From: Eleginops maclovinus
Lineage: Eukaryota > Chordata > Actinopteri > Perciformes > Eleginopidae
Length of the DNA stretch: 64,000 bases
Reading direction: 5' to 3'
NCBI RefSeq assembly: GCF_036324505.1
Contig: NC_086366.1
Location: 14,735,427 to 14,799,426, forward strand
Shown piece by piece: positions 13,001 through 24,655 of the stretch (positions are counted from its first letter, which is position 1; the number at the start of each line of letters is the position of its first letter). The notes under the pieces are model-generated. The model had not been told where the DNA came from. It saw only the letters and a list, made by a program, of their open reading frames with translations, and did no database searches. A program made the translations under genes and the position numbers.

Positions 13001-15249
13001 ATCCCAACACCAAGGCACAGGTGAGTGAAAACAGGCAGGTCACACCAGCTACACATAGAAAAGAGAAATCAGAGCAATGTAAATTCAAGTTTTATGTTGG
13101 CGATTAGATTATCTAGGATTTTAAGTTATGGTGACTGCTGATTGATTCTTTTGTCCATGTGAATTCATCTCCAATTGTGTGATTATCAGTAGCAGTGGAG
13201 AGAAATGATAGATTAAAACACACAACTGCGAGGTGTGCAACAGTAAAAGCCCTTTATGTATAACTAGGTAAGAAAGGGAGAGAAAAGGCTAAAAAGGTCA
13301 CACTTCTTCTAAGTCATGTGAGTCATCTGTAACAGCCAGCCAACAGCACTTTTAGTTCTCTAAAACACTTCTCTATGTCTATGCTGTGTGTTATCTGAGA
13401 TCATTAGTTACAAAGAAAGGATCTAGTATCGATAGCAGAGACAGAGAAAAAGCGCTTGCAACAGGACCCTTCATGTTTAACACTTGCCAATGTCACGCCT
13501 TCATCTTGAATGAGAAATGTACCCCTAGCCAAAGTGGAAATTCATGATATTTACCTATCATGAGTGATGCGCCTAGTGCGGTGTGTCCAGGAGTGCCAAC
13601 GAGGGCAGCGACTTTGCTGTACACCCAGCCCATGATGTTCATGTTTACTGTGCTGCCCTTAAGACGAGTAGAGAGGAACATGAATGGACTATAAACATAC
13701 ATTTACTTGATCAAAAATATGGATTCTTATAAAGTGGGCTCAGTGACCTTGACTACAGTCAAAACAAATATTGATATGTTACTTGATAACAACTAGCATG
13801 TTTTGTTTCCTTACTATGCGAGCCATGCTCAACTGAAGGCCAAAAACCAGATTCAGCTCCTTTCCTTTGAACCAGTTCACTGCATAGGTGTTCTGTGCCA
13901 CAGCCAGGGACTCTCCTCCAATACTGCTCAGGAAATAATACAGAGGTGAAGCATGTAAGCCAATTGATAGTAAATGACCATCCTGATCATAATTTTTTTT
14001 CTGTGTTGAAGGGCTGTTACCAATTTTGGGACACATTATTTGAGATTGAATGCAGTTTTCTAGGGTGAATTTTTCAAGACTTTTGTGTTGCCAGATATCG
14101 GATATGTGGATATCTGGCTGCCGAAAAGTCGCCCTCATGCAATACAGATACAGAGAACTGGACACTGGTATATAAGGATGTTGCAAAAATAATTTGCTCA
14201 CCCAAATACAAAACGTCCAACTTCCATGAGCCAGAAGCGATTCACCAAGGCTCCAGTAGCAAATATTACCTGCAAAGTTGAAAAGTTAAAAAACAGTAAT
14301 ACCATTTCATTCATATTTAGATATATAATTTAAAAGAAGCACATACTTTAAGGAATGTATATTCTCTATTTCATAACATAATGAATATGATTAGATAACA
14401 AAGTAAACCTACCTGTCCAACACAGACAAATAGGGAAAAGATGATGGTTCCCAGTCTGTAAAAAAGCAACAAAAAAATATGGAAAAGCAGAAACTCTTTC
14501 ACTTTCAGCTATGGTGACATACCGAACATAAAAATAGTACAATGATAGAAGATATTGGCCTTTGTACCTGATGCCAAATACCCTATCGAGCAGGAATCCC
14601 CCAAAGAAGCAGAGAACCACATTAGGCCAAGAGTACCAGGCATACAGCTGCATGAACTTGGCAGTGTTCAGGTCCAGATCCTAGCAGTCAGGAAGGAAGC
14701 ATATCAGATTATTGTCCTCATATCAACTGTTATGGTTTCTAGATGTAAATACAGGAATGTGGACAAAAAAACAACAACATCTAATGGCAGCATTCAGAAG
14801 TAGGATTAATGTTGAAAAATGTTGCATTAATGATATTAAATGGTGGTATAAAACTATGCATTAACAGAGGGTGAATTACCTGGATGACTTGAGTTTGAAG
14901 TGCAGCTGGGTTATCGTAACAGAAGTAGCTTCCTGTAACGAATTAACTACTTTAACTTACTTTACAAATAATGATATTGCATTTATTGAACGTCACATGA
15001 GCAACAAAACCAAGCTTTCCTTTTATGAGGAGGAAAAGAAACAATTACGGGTGCTTAGGGAAGTGGGGCTTTTGAATGCTCACCAAATCCCAAGAAGCAC
15101 ATGAATACCAGGACGACAATTCGGTGCAGGAGGTGTCCGGGGTCGCAGATAGCCGGCAGCGGTCTGCCCGGTCCCCCGGCAGCCTCGGCAGCCTGTCTGC
15201 CCTTGTCCTCATCTCCCAGCAGGCTCTGCCGCTCCTCATAATCCGCCAT
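10079..15249 (-). CDS. mfsd1: Lysosomal MFS transporter MFSD1, 15 exons
   Basis: Major facilitator superfamily domain-containing protein 1, a 12-TM lysosomal membrane transporter. It works with the accessory glycoprotein GLMP, and exports dipeptides from lysosomes according to recent literature. Exons (descending): 15249-15084, 14932-14880, 14680-14568, 14455-14413, 14269-14202, 13923-13815, 13657-13555, 13048-12950, 12629-12518, 11894-11838, 11480-11324, 10835-10738, 10608-10496, 10382-10335, 10149-10079. All junctions are GT-AG and in phase, giving 1410 nt and 469 residues (human about 465). Diagnostic stretches: CDPGHLLHRIVVLVFMCFLGFG, split here as CDPGHLLHR and FMCFLGFG; YAWYSWPNVVLCFFGGFLLD; IGGESLAVAQNTYAV; ALWPMVAFVVPEHQLGTAYGF. 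An acidic dileucine (ERQSLL, residues 6-11) fits lysosomal sorting. Start: the only ATG giving this N-terminus, MADYEERQ. Confidence 0.96.
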
Positions 15250-15420
15250 GTTCGTCAGTCAGAAAAACTGACTACAGCAAGGAGGATGTAGATCGATCAC
15301 ATGACCTAGCACGAATGTCCCGTGGCATTAGCCTTGTAGCCGCTTGTAGCTTGTAGTGCTAATCAAACGCGCGAGACTGCCGAGAAGCTCCTCGCGAGAC
15401 TTTAGATATTGTCAACACAA
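15250..15420 (-). promoter_or_regulatory. mfsd1: Probable mfsd1 promoter, CpG-rich
   Basis: GC-rich, CpG-containing sequence just upstream of the mfsd1 start. It carries CTCGCGAGAC at 15391-15400, a match to the TCTCGCGAGA core-promoter palindrome of housekeeping genes. At 15297-15306 it carries GGTCATGTGA (minus strand), an M-box/E-box of the type bound by MiT/TFE factors that control lysosomal genes. No TATA box is evident. Motif matches are seen; function is inferred. Confidence 0.45.
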
Positions 15421-15768
15421 ACAGCTTAACTAAAGCGTCCGCAGCAGTGATGACCCTATGCGTACGGTTAGCAGTATATGCCACCCACATAAAATGTTGA
15501 AATGCATTATTGTACATAATAGAAATACGCAATAGGACTGCATCCACATAAATAACAGAGTTTAAAGATACCTTTTATGTCGTTATTATTACAGGCAGAA
15601 ATCAAATTGTAGACTTTACACTTACACTAACCTTTAGCCTATTTTACTACCATATTTTAAAGCTAGATGCCTACTTTTGCATGAAAGCCTGCACATTACT
15701 TTATGATTCAGCCTTACAGCTCTTATTAGGACTAACTTCTGTATGTTAACAAGCAACAAGCAGACATG

Positions 15769-17910
15769 TTTCAAGGTTTCAAGGTTTTATTGGTCATATG
15801 CACAGCAGATACAGCGTATATGTTGGCAATGAAAATCTTATGTCGCGTGCTCCTCCAACAACTCCACATACATGGTGCAAATAAGATAAATAAAATAGTG
15901 CAAAAAGAGAAGAATATTTACAACAACAACAATAAAGATTTGAGGATGTGAAATATATACATATGTGGAATACATTGAAAGTATTTAAACACTTTACACT
16001 GTTGAATGAGGAGGTATGGGCAGATGCATATATTATGTATAGCAGATGTATGGCAGATATGTATAATATATATATATATATATATGTGTACTATAAACAG
16101 ATATGTAGGGCAGATGTGTATAATATATATATATATATGTATGTGTGTACTATAAAAAGATGTGAGTAGACATTCACACAGCTCAGGAGTTCAGCAGTCT
16201 TATAGCCTGTGGTATAAAACTGTCTCTGAGTCTGGTAGTCTTGGTCCGGATGCTGCGGTACCGTCTGCCAGACGGCAGCAGACAGAACAGATTGTTGCTG
16301 GGGTGATGGGGTCCTTTAATATCCTACCGGCCTTCTTCCTACACCGCTGGGTGTAGAGGTCCTCCATGGATGGCAGCTCCGTCCTGGTGATGTGCTGAGC
16401 AGTTTTCACCACCCTCTGTAGAGTCTTACGGTTGAGGGCGGTGCAACTGCCATACCAGGCGGTGATGCAGCCAGTCAGGATACTCTCGATGGTGCACCTG
16501 TAGAAGTTGCAGAGTATCCTGGAGTCCATGTTGAACTTCCGCAGCCTGCGGAGGAAGAAGAGCCGCTGTCGAGCCGTCTTGGATATGACCCTGGTGTGAT
16601 GTGTCCATGTAAGGTCCTCACTGATGTTTACCCCGAGGAACCTGAAGCTGCTGACTCTCTCCACAGGAGTCCCGTCGATGGTGATGGGTGTGTGTGCCTC
16701 TCTCTGCCTCTTCCTGTAGTCCACAATCAGCTCCTTTGTTTTGCTGACGTTGAGATGGAGGTTGTTGTCCTGGCACCAAGATGTCTGGGCTCTGACCTCC
16801 TCTCTGTACGCCGTCTCATCGCCGTCTGTGATCAGGCCGATGACGGTCGTGTCGTCAGCAAACTTGATGATGGTGTTGGAGCTGTGTGTGGCCACGCAGT
16901 CGTGCGTGAACAGGGAGTAGAGGAGAGGGCTGAGCACACAACCCTGAGGGTCTCCGGTGTTGAGGGTCAAGGTGGAGGATGTGATGTTCCCCATCCGCAC
17001 TGCCTGGGATCTGCCCGTTAGGAAGCTCATGATCCAGTCACAGAGGGCGCTGTTGAGCCCAAGGTCCCTGAGCTTAATGATGAGCTTGGAGGGCACAATG
17101 GTGTTGAATGCTGAACTGTAGTCAATGAACAGCATTCTCACATAAGTGTTCCTCTGGTCCAGGTGGGAGAGGGCAGTGTGGAGGGTGAGGGAGATGGCAT
17201 CATCCGTGGACCTGTTTGCTCTGTAGGCAAACTGCAGGGGGTCCAGTGAGTCAGGGAGGGAGGAGGTGATAAAAGTTTTGACTAACCGCTCAAAGCACTT
17301 CATGATGATGGAGGTGAGTGCAACTGGGCGGTAGTCATTGAGGCAGATGGGTTTTGTCTTTTTGGGGACAGGGACAATGATGGACTCTTTAAAACATGTG
17401 GGGACTACAGACTGGAGCAGTGACCTATTGAAAATGTCTGTGAACACATCTGCCAGCTGAACTGCACACACCTTGAGAGCACGGCCAGGGATTGCCATCA
17501 GGTCCAGGAGCCCTGTGTGCGTTGATCCTTTTCAGAGATCTACACACATCTGCACTGGTTAAAACCAGTGAGCAGGGATCCCGGGCCTTCTGTGCCTCCA
17601 CAGCCGGGGGCCTCTCAAAGCGTGCATAAAATGTGTTCAGTTCATCTGGGAGAGATGCAGACACTTCCTCAGCACCACTCGTTGTCCTTTTGTAGTCTGT
17701 TATTGTTTTTAGTCCAGACCACATGTTTCTGGCGTTGGAGCCCTTGTAGTTCGACTCCACCTTGTCCCTGTATTGTCTTTTCGCACTGCTAATAGCTCTC
17801 CGGAGTGCATACCTGGAATTCCTGTACTCATCCAAATCACCGCCGCTGTGCGCGATGGCCCGTGCTTTGTTCAGCAATCTCTGAACCCACTGAATACCTT
17901 TCCACCAACA
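15769..17910 (-). mobile_element. 5'-truncated CR1/L2/Rex1-type LINE, frameshifted
   Basis: A non-LTR retrotransposon remnant on the minus strand. Coding begins abruptly near 17905 in the linker before the reverse transcriptase (GGDLDEYRNSRYALRR, then MWSGLKTITDYK), and the endonuclease region is missing. RT motifs seen: [46 protein letters not shown] (the FADD catalytic box), FLGVNIS. Two frameshifts break it: one near 17490 just after APGPDG, consistent with a one-base insertion, and one near 16300, after which the C-terminus continues as [21 protein letters not shown] in another frame to a stop at 16183. The 3'UTR is AT-rich with a tandem duplication at 16050-16160. The element ends with two 8-bp units (TTTCAAGG on the plus strand, 15769-15784), as CR1/L2-group elements do. 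Clade assignment is from memory of the family. Confidence 0.85.
16050..16162. repeat. Imperfect tandem duplication with (TA)n cores
   Basis: Two copies of a unit of about 55 bp. Each begins GCAGAT(A/G)TGTATAATATA, has a TA run, then TGTGTACTATAAA. They lie in the 3'UTR of the LINE, and a degenerate third start precedes them near 16020. Confidence 0.7.
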
Positions 17911-19890
17911 ACCATCATGCAAGTAGCCCCATCCCCTTCTTTTTTGAACCCTTTGGGCAATGCAGCTTTGCTGCTGTCTGGAAGTTATTTGAACAATATG
18001 TTGTAATTTAGTGGCCAAAATTGATTATTGCATATTTGAATGAAGACTTAATGCTTATCTCTCTTCTTTGCCTTTACACATTTCAGTTAAGGTCACCTTC
18101 GTTCTTGCATGTTGTTGAGTTCTAGCTCTGTTTTAAGGTGTCTTAAATGTACATTTCTGTACCCATTGGCCATAATGTTTTAAAAATACTTCACTCATTT
18201 TTACTTTAGTGTTTGGCAACAGTGAGGGAATCCTGTTCATGTATTTTATATTACTCATTTGGACTTCGAACAATTGAACAATGTGTCAAAAGGACTTTCT
18301 AAGCTTTAATAAATTGAATATAAGCCATTTATCATGGAATTCTTGACAAGAACCAGTTAATAAGCCTCTGCTGATTGGCATCACTGACATAAATACTTGA
18401 CAGGTTGCTTTGACACGCAAGCTGTAACATGTCATTTCATTAAGAAATGCAAGCCCCCACAACTACCTCCTATTTATCTGGTTCTCTTCTGTCTCCAACG
18501 TGTGCCTGGGCTCCAGGCGACATTATCTGCAGGGTTTATTTAATTTCCATGAATTTCATTTAGAAAATGTAATAATTCACTACTGCAGGGTCATCTGTCA
18601 GAGGATTTAATCTGAGGGTGACGAACAGTCTTTCGTTGCTGCAGTATAGCTCCTACCGCTTTGTAGCTCATTAATTTCCTGCCCAAATATCAGCTTCTGT
18701 CAAAGCCGAGAGAAGGTGGGAGTGGAGGAGGATCATATTTCATTAATACATTAATCAGACCCACATGCAGACACAATTGTAAATCAGGTGTAAGGTGTCA
18801 TTAATCCTGCAGACCAGCCTGTGAATGTCCTGAAACCCATCTTCAGGGTGTTGCATTGCTGGAAAAAGTCGATTTATTGCAGTTCTATTTACTCTTTTCT
18901 CCTCTTCTTCAGTTAAAAAATAAATGACGTAGTGATGCTACTGCTTTTGCATATGCTTGCAGTGGTATTGCACGTTTTTACTGATCAATATCAGTTAGTC
19001 GTTTCCGTTGTCGACACTAATCAGAAGTGCCTCATATTTTTACTACCTAAATAAAAAAGACAAGTAATCATATTATATCAGGGTAGGCTACCACAAATAA
19101 CACATATCAAGATAAAAATCATTCAGCTATCCTGTCATTTTTTACGTGATGCTTATTTCTATACTAGATTGAGATTGAACTATGACCTTGTAGGAACTAA
19201 GTTTAGGTGGTTTTATCATGTTATGTTACTTGCTGCCTTGTTGCACAGCCCACTTAGTTTGCTGTGTATGAAGTAATCACTTCCCTCCTTGTTCTTTGTC
19301 TTAGATTTAATCAGAAATGTAATTGAACCAGGTTTTCAACAGCTAATCTTGAACCCTGTAAACCTGTTATTTCCTCAAACCTCCAGTATAAACAACACAC
19401 GCAATTTGTTGTATTAAAAAAATATTAATTTTATTATGTTATTATTATTATTTATATTGCAAAGAAGTTAGAGCTGTAAGCAGTGTTTATTGCAGTCCTT
19501 ATTTTCTTATAAATTGGTCACTGTTGTGCATGATGGAGAATATGTGCTGTCAAGATGATAAGACTTTCGCCAACATTTTCGTGAAGGGAAAGTGCAGTTC
19601 AAACGAGATAAGGGTACAAAAGGAAGTAGAAAATGACAGTGAACACAATTGAGGCAATATTTCGTATGATTAAGCAAACATGGGGAAGAAATGCTTGGTC
19701 AGTACTGTATCAAAAATAGCCTTGTTGGTGAGAAAATGCACCCCTATGTGTTTTACCCTTTTCTGTTACAAAGCATTGAATATCCGACAGATTTTGATCA
19801 CGTTGCATTCCTTTTAAACATTTTTGACAAATGCTCTGATCAAGATAAAATGCTATTTACATGTTGACAATTCAGACAGTGATCTCATCA
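17911..19890. other. Intergenic region between LINE and p2ry13
   Basis: No coding potential was recognised. 18470-18840 is unique, moderately GC-rich sequence with several ATTA/TAAT homeodomain-type cores and might be conserved non-coding DNA. The last few hundred bases before 19891 would include the p2ry13 3'UTR. Confidence 0.5.
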
Positions 19891-21218
19891 TTATTCATTT
19901 CCCATTGTACGTTGTCCAGCTTGTGACTTTAGGACCCCATTATATGACAGTCTGTTACTGTGGGCCATTTGTGACATCTCCAGTTGAGTTGATGTTGCCG
20001 TTGGTGACTCCATGGCACCTTTGTTGAACGGCTTACGACAGAGTGCGGCTGTCAGTCTTCTCCTAAACACCTGACACAGGAACACATAGATAAGTGGGTC
20101 TAAACACACATTAGTGGCCGACAGCCACAGGGTAGTTTCCTTTGCGATGTAGAGAGCGTTCTGTGCCCTGCAATTACTCGCATGCTGCCTGTTTGGGTAA
20201 GAGTGTAAGGGACACGGGCAAAGTGAAATGGGGCAAAGCAGATGAAGAAAACCCCAACAACCACATACACCTTTGCTTTGGTTCTGCGACTGGCTGACTG
20301 AGATCGGCTCTTTGAGGCTTTGTATGACTCGTAAACCTTTTTGCTGATGAACGTGTAGCAAACCACCATCAATGCCAGCGTGCCCCAGAAAACCACCTGG
20401 AAGAAAACAAGAACCAAACATAAAGCCTGTCAATGACTCTGTCCAATAAGCAAATCAAGATACCTACACCTCTAAATTGCATTTAAAATTTGGAGATGGT
20501 GCATATAGAACATTTGTATTTAAAAAATGTCCTGTTTAGTAGTATTCCTCATTTTTTATAGATACCTGACAGAAGTAGTTGAATCCTTCATGCCAGAGCA
20601 AACCAGCTTTGCTCTTCAAAGAGGTGCACTTCAGTCTGCCTCCAGGGCTGTGTGGAGGCTGGTCACTTAGAATAACGTTGGGTAATGCTAACGCTAGCAT
20701 GACCACCCAGACAGCTGCACTCAGCACCTGACCAACATGAACCCGCTGCAGGGCACACTTCCCAAATGGCCTGACTATCTTCAGGTAGCGATCCAGGCTG
20801 ATGAGGCCTAGCAAGAGGATGCTGATGTACATGGTGATGTAGAAGAGTACTGCAGAGTATCGGCAGTGGAAGGCGCGAAGATGCAAGGAACCCACACCAG
20901 CATCGCTTAAGACTCTCAGAGGGATGGTCAGGGTCATCAGCAAGTCAGCCACTACCTGGTAATTAAGGAATTTTTTTTTCTTACTTTTGCACGGCACAGA
21001 CAATCTATACTAAGCAAAAACCTTTTAAGTCTTACCACATTTTTTAGAAAGACCACAAATGTTGATGAGCTGGGGATGCTGAAGAAGATCCATGCAGCCA
21101 GGGAATTCAGTATCAGGGCAACTATAAATAAGATGCTGTATAGACAGGGGAAAACCACAGCTGTCACACTGGTATCCCGATCACACTTGCTGGAAGTGTT
21201 TGGCAGCGTGTTGTTCAT
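19891..21218 (-). CDS. p2ry13: P2Y13 receptor, three exons, frameshift before TM7
   Basis: A Gi-coupled ADP receptor of the P2Y12/13/14 family. Exon 1, 21218-21036, holds the N-terminus and TM1, ending LKNV. Exon 2, 20955-20566, reads VVADLLMTLTIP through TM2-TM4 and ECL2, ending FNYFCQ. Exon 3, 20396-19891, holds TM5-TM7 and the tail. Junctions are GT-AG, phase 0. Marks: DRYLKIVRPFG after TM3, FHFARVPYT in TM6, AKETTLWL (the KExxL motif) and DPLIYVFLC in TM7. LKSKAGLLWHEG in ECL2 and KKVYESYKASKS match P2Y13 best. Odd: the frame breaks in ECL3 between TQTGS and NCRAQ (about 20170-20185). The summed exons are 1079 nt, one short of a multiple of three, so one base appears missing. As written, the product would lack TM7. 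This could be a sequencing error, a null allele or a young pseudogene. An acceptor at 21241 (CTCTCAG) suggests an upstream non-coding exon. Confidence 0.85.
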
Positions 21219-21243
21219 CTTCAGAATTTAGCTTCACCTTCTG

Positions 21244-22011
21244 AGAGTAGAGAGGAGAGAAGATGAAATGAGAGTAATATTGTTACATAATACATTTCTC
21301 AATTTTTTAAAGAGGAACAGTGTAATATGTTTTTCAGGTCAATACAAACATGCAAATTCCTCTCAGAAATGGTCCTAGAAATAACTGTAGCTGAATTACC
21401 TTTTATGATAATTGTTTCTCTCATTTTTATATCTTTCAGGGCTCAACTCTGAAAATGTAGTTCTTTACCTCTTAATTCACCAAGTAAAGTTCATACTGCC
21501 CCTTTCAGGAACGTTCAAATTCTTGTTTTTCATAAGAAAACTAAACCCAGGGTCACTGCTGTATTTCACAATATTTAAAATAGAGGTTATTAAGTGAATG
21601 CAAATTAATATTTACAGAAGGAATGCAGATATATTCCCAATATCGAAACCTTAACTGTTGAGAATTACATGAAATACTATGGCAAACAAGATATACTCTA
21701 CAATTGTTGGTGTACATGCTAATGTTAATTAGCTCTGTTACAACAATTATAAATTTTTTTGCCCACTTTAGACTTGTAAACTTTGTAGAAGATGAACTTG
21801 TAAAGTCTTACCTTCTTACTGTGTCCTTATCGTCGAAAAACTGCAGTACTTAAAAAAAGGAACAAGTGAAATATCCTATTCCCCTTTTTACCTACAGGAA
21901 GGGAATGTAACAACAAAAAAACCCTATTTCATCAATTAGGAAAATAGTACTTCTGACCTAAAGAGGTTTAAGCTGCTCTGCCTTCCTCAGTATTTCTCTC
22001 TCACTGCCTTT

Positions 22012-22064
<53 letters not shown>

Positions 22065-23654
22065 ATGCTCTTACAATGGGTGGTCTCTGGAGTTACTGTG
22101 TGGCTGTCTTGTCACAATCCCAAGGAGTTTGCCAGTCTTCCTCCGGGTGAAAGACCCTTTCCTTCCTTGCTTCCTGTTCCAATTGTCTGCTGAGAGGCTT
22201 GTTCTGCTTCGTGCCAGTCCCCCTGCCTCCGCTAGCTTGCGTCAGGCTGGCTATTGACAGGAAAACACCAAAGTCATGGACTAATTTCTCGACACACATC
22301 TAGAGACCTCCTGCACCCCACTGCCCCTCCCTCCCTCCTGCAGCCTACAGTATTTACCAAACCTTTATCTGTCTACTCTTATTGTGACGCTATGCTGCAC
22401 TAACCACAGAGTCAGAGACCAAACAAGAAACGTGATTATTGTGCTGCTGACTTATCATAACGATTGTGGTTGCATGATTCCCTTAAACTGAGTTACAATA
22501 AATGCCTGCTGTACAAAGGTGGAAGAGGCAACATATTAACTAAGATGTTTTTTTTCAAAATGTACTAGATTTTATTTTATTGACCATTAATACCAAATGT
22601 TCATACAGCTGTAAGCGTGTTTTTAAGATAGCATATATCTGCTTTCTTCGATTCCCTTTAGTGCTGTCTTGATAAAAATAGTGCATTTTGAGAACACAAC
22701 ATGATTTCCTGTGAGATTTTGCTCAGATCTCTGCCAGAAATAATGTCAGAGGGGATAGCATTTGCTGAGAAGTCACATCTTTTTTTTATTGTAGTTCCTC
22801 AACTGAAATGAAAATGTACATACTGTAATAAATAATCAAAATGAACGGATAGTCACATCCTAATGAAATCACATTGTACAGAGTCTCCATATTACTACTT
22901 TTCCCAGCAGCTTGGTTTCTGTTGCAGAATTAAAAACTCAGCAAATCCTGAAGGGGCCATTCAGTGGTTGAAAAAGTTAGCTCAACCGAAATATACATGC
23001 ACAGACATTTTAATGGGAAAAGTGTTGATCATAGTACTAAGCAGAATGAAACGTCAACTTAATGTCTATTTTGGGAATTATTACAACAACTCTTTAGATG
23101 GACAGCATGCTTTATTATTCACATATGTTTTGTTTTGTTTTGCAGCTTAACATACATAAATAAAAACATCTTCCTTTAGTCTTTGCAATAAAATTTCATG
23201 TTGCGCTTCTTAACATGCTGCAAGCAAGACTGGCCAATAGACGCACTGCACATAAAACCCATGACCTATTTTTTCTGTCACCACAAACATTGTAGGTCTT
23301 CAGTTTGAGATGTAAATGTTAACTTTTTCTTTCTAAGTTGCTTTGCATGGATTCCTCCTTTGCAGTCTCTCTTGTAGAACTTTATTCCCCTTTGGTTTAA
23401 ACTTCCTGAGACAATACAAAACTGGAACATAAATAACAGCACGCTCTTGTTTCATATTGTTTATCTCATCCAACCTTATTGTATTTCCTGTTATTTGTTT
23501 CTAGCTATTTAGAGTGGCACATTGACAAGACACAAAACCTCACACCACAATGTCAACAATAAACCAAATGCATGCAACTATATGTGTGAAACAATAACCT
23601 GACCTTTCTGCAAATCTTTAGCAACATCTTTGCTGAGTCTTTATAAAAGCATTT
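21244..23654. other. Intergenic / upstream of p2ry13
   Basis: Probably contains the p2ry13 5' non-coding exon. A donor-like AGAAG/GTAAGAC near 21811, preceded by unique sequence, fits the acceptor at 21241. A minus-strand AATAAA at 23386-23381 could end the neighbouring receptor gene. Nothing else was recognised. Confidence 0.4.
22014..22060. repeat. (TG)n microsatellite, about 23 units
   Basis: A perfect GT/TG run of about 47 bp in the interval between p2ry13 and the next receptor. Confidence 0.95.
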
Positions 23655-24647
23655 TCATGACCTTTGTGATGTAGTGCCTTTAGCTTTGCCTGCTGAGGCT
23701 TTGAATGAGATGGATGCATTTTTCATCATAGAAACCAGTTTCTCCTTGAACTCCCGACACAGAAAGACATAGAGTATTGGGACCACGCAGATGTTTGTGC
23801 TGGCAAGCCAGAGGCTGATTTCCTTCATAATTCTTACACTTAAAAAATCACAGGCCGTAAAAGAAGTGTAATTAACTTGTTGGAAAGTGTAAGGGATCCG
23901 TACAATATGGTACGGTCCAAATGACACAAAAAACACAATAACAACTAGAAATACACGGAGTTTGATCTTCTTCTGTCCATGGTTGTTGCTGCTGCCAGAG
24001 TTCCGAAAAGACTGGATTACCTTGTGTGCGATGGAGATGTAGCAAACTGCAATGACCACACTGACAATCCAGAAGAAAACGTTCTCGTAGATCACTATCA
24101 TTTCATGGATTACAAGTCCAACCGGTTTTTTCAGTATCATACAAGTGGTGATCTCTGTCATATTGGTCTCAAATTTACTAACAATTATATTTGGCAAAGC
24201 TGTGCATCCAAAAATTGTCACCCAGACTGTGCCTGATAAAACTTTGCTTAAGATCAGATTCTGACTAAACTTGCTGTGAGGTGTCATGATCTTGAAGAAA
24301 CGATCCAGACTGATACAGCCCAGAAAAGCAATACATGTGTACAATGTACTGTAGAAAACAACACTGACAAGACATGAGAGTGTGTATAATGTTTTCGACA
24401 CATCCCCCAAGTCTCGGGCAGCTTTGATTGGCATGATTAAGGTCATAATAATGTCAGCAGCCACCAGATTCTTCAGGTACATCACAAAGTTAGAGGTGGA
24501 CTTGAGGTGCAGAGACACCCAGGCTGCCACCCCATTCAGCAACAAAGCTAAGGGGAACATCAAAAAGTAAAGCGCTGGGACCACATTTGGGTTGAAACTA
24601 AAAGTTTCACACTGCGACACATTGTGAGTTTTTTGATTCGAAGTCAT
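23655..24647 (-). CDS. P2Y14-like receptor, paralogue A (intronless)
   Basis: A 330-residue class A GPCR of the P2Y12/13/14 (Gi-type nucleotide receptor) family. Marks: LLLNGVAAWVSLHL in TM1, LKNLVAADIIMTLIMP in TM2, LDRFFKIMTP after TM3, YHIVRIPYTF in TM6 (HxxR motif), MKEISLWL in TM7 (intact KExxL). Odd: the end of TM7 reads VVPILYVF, with Val where the family has Asp in DPxxY. ECL2 and the third intracellular loop (SFRNSGSSNNHGQKK) are shared only with the receptor at 26925-27926, marking a tandem duplicate pair. The start ATG lies 8 bp inside an exon whose acceptor (CTCCTCAG) is at 24656, so a 5' non-coding exon exists upstream. P2Y14 is the nearest subtype by impression; GPR87 or a fish-specific class cannot be excluded. 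Confidence 0.8.
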   Translation of the reverse strand: MTSNQKTHNVSQCETFSFNPNVVPALYFLMFPLALLLNGVAAWVSLHLKSTSNFVMYLKNLVAADIIMTLIMPIKAARDLGDVSKTLYTLSCLVSVVFYSTLYTCIAFLGCISLDRFFKIMTPHSKFSQNLILSKVLSGTVWVTIFGCTALPNIIVSKFETNMTEITTCMILKKPVGLVIHEMIVIYENVFFWIVSVVIAVCYISIAHKVIQSFRNSGSSNNHGQKKIKLRVFLVVIVFFVSFGPYHIVRIPYTFQQVNYTSFTACDFLSVRIMKEISLWLASTNICVVPILYVFLCREFKEKLVSMMKNASISFKASAGKAKGTTSQRS

Positions 24648-24655
24648 CTTTGCAC

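Noticed and set aside
20100..20417. Possibility that the shorter p2ry13 frame ending after TM6 is the real C-terminus
   Set aside because: TM7 with KETTLWL and DPLIY is fully preserved in the next frame, so truncation is a frameshift, not the native end.
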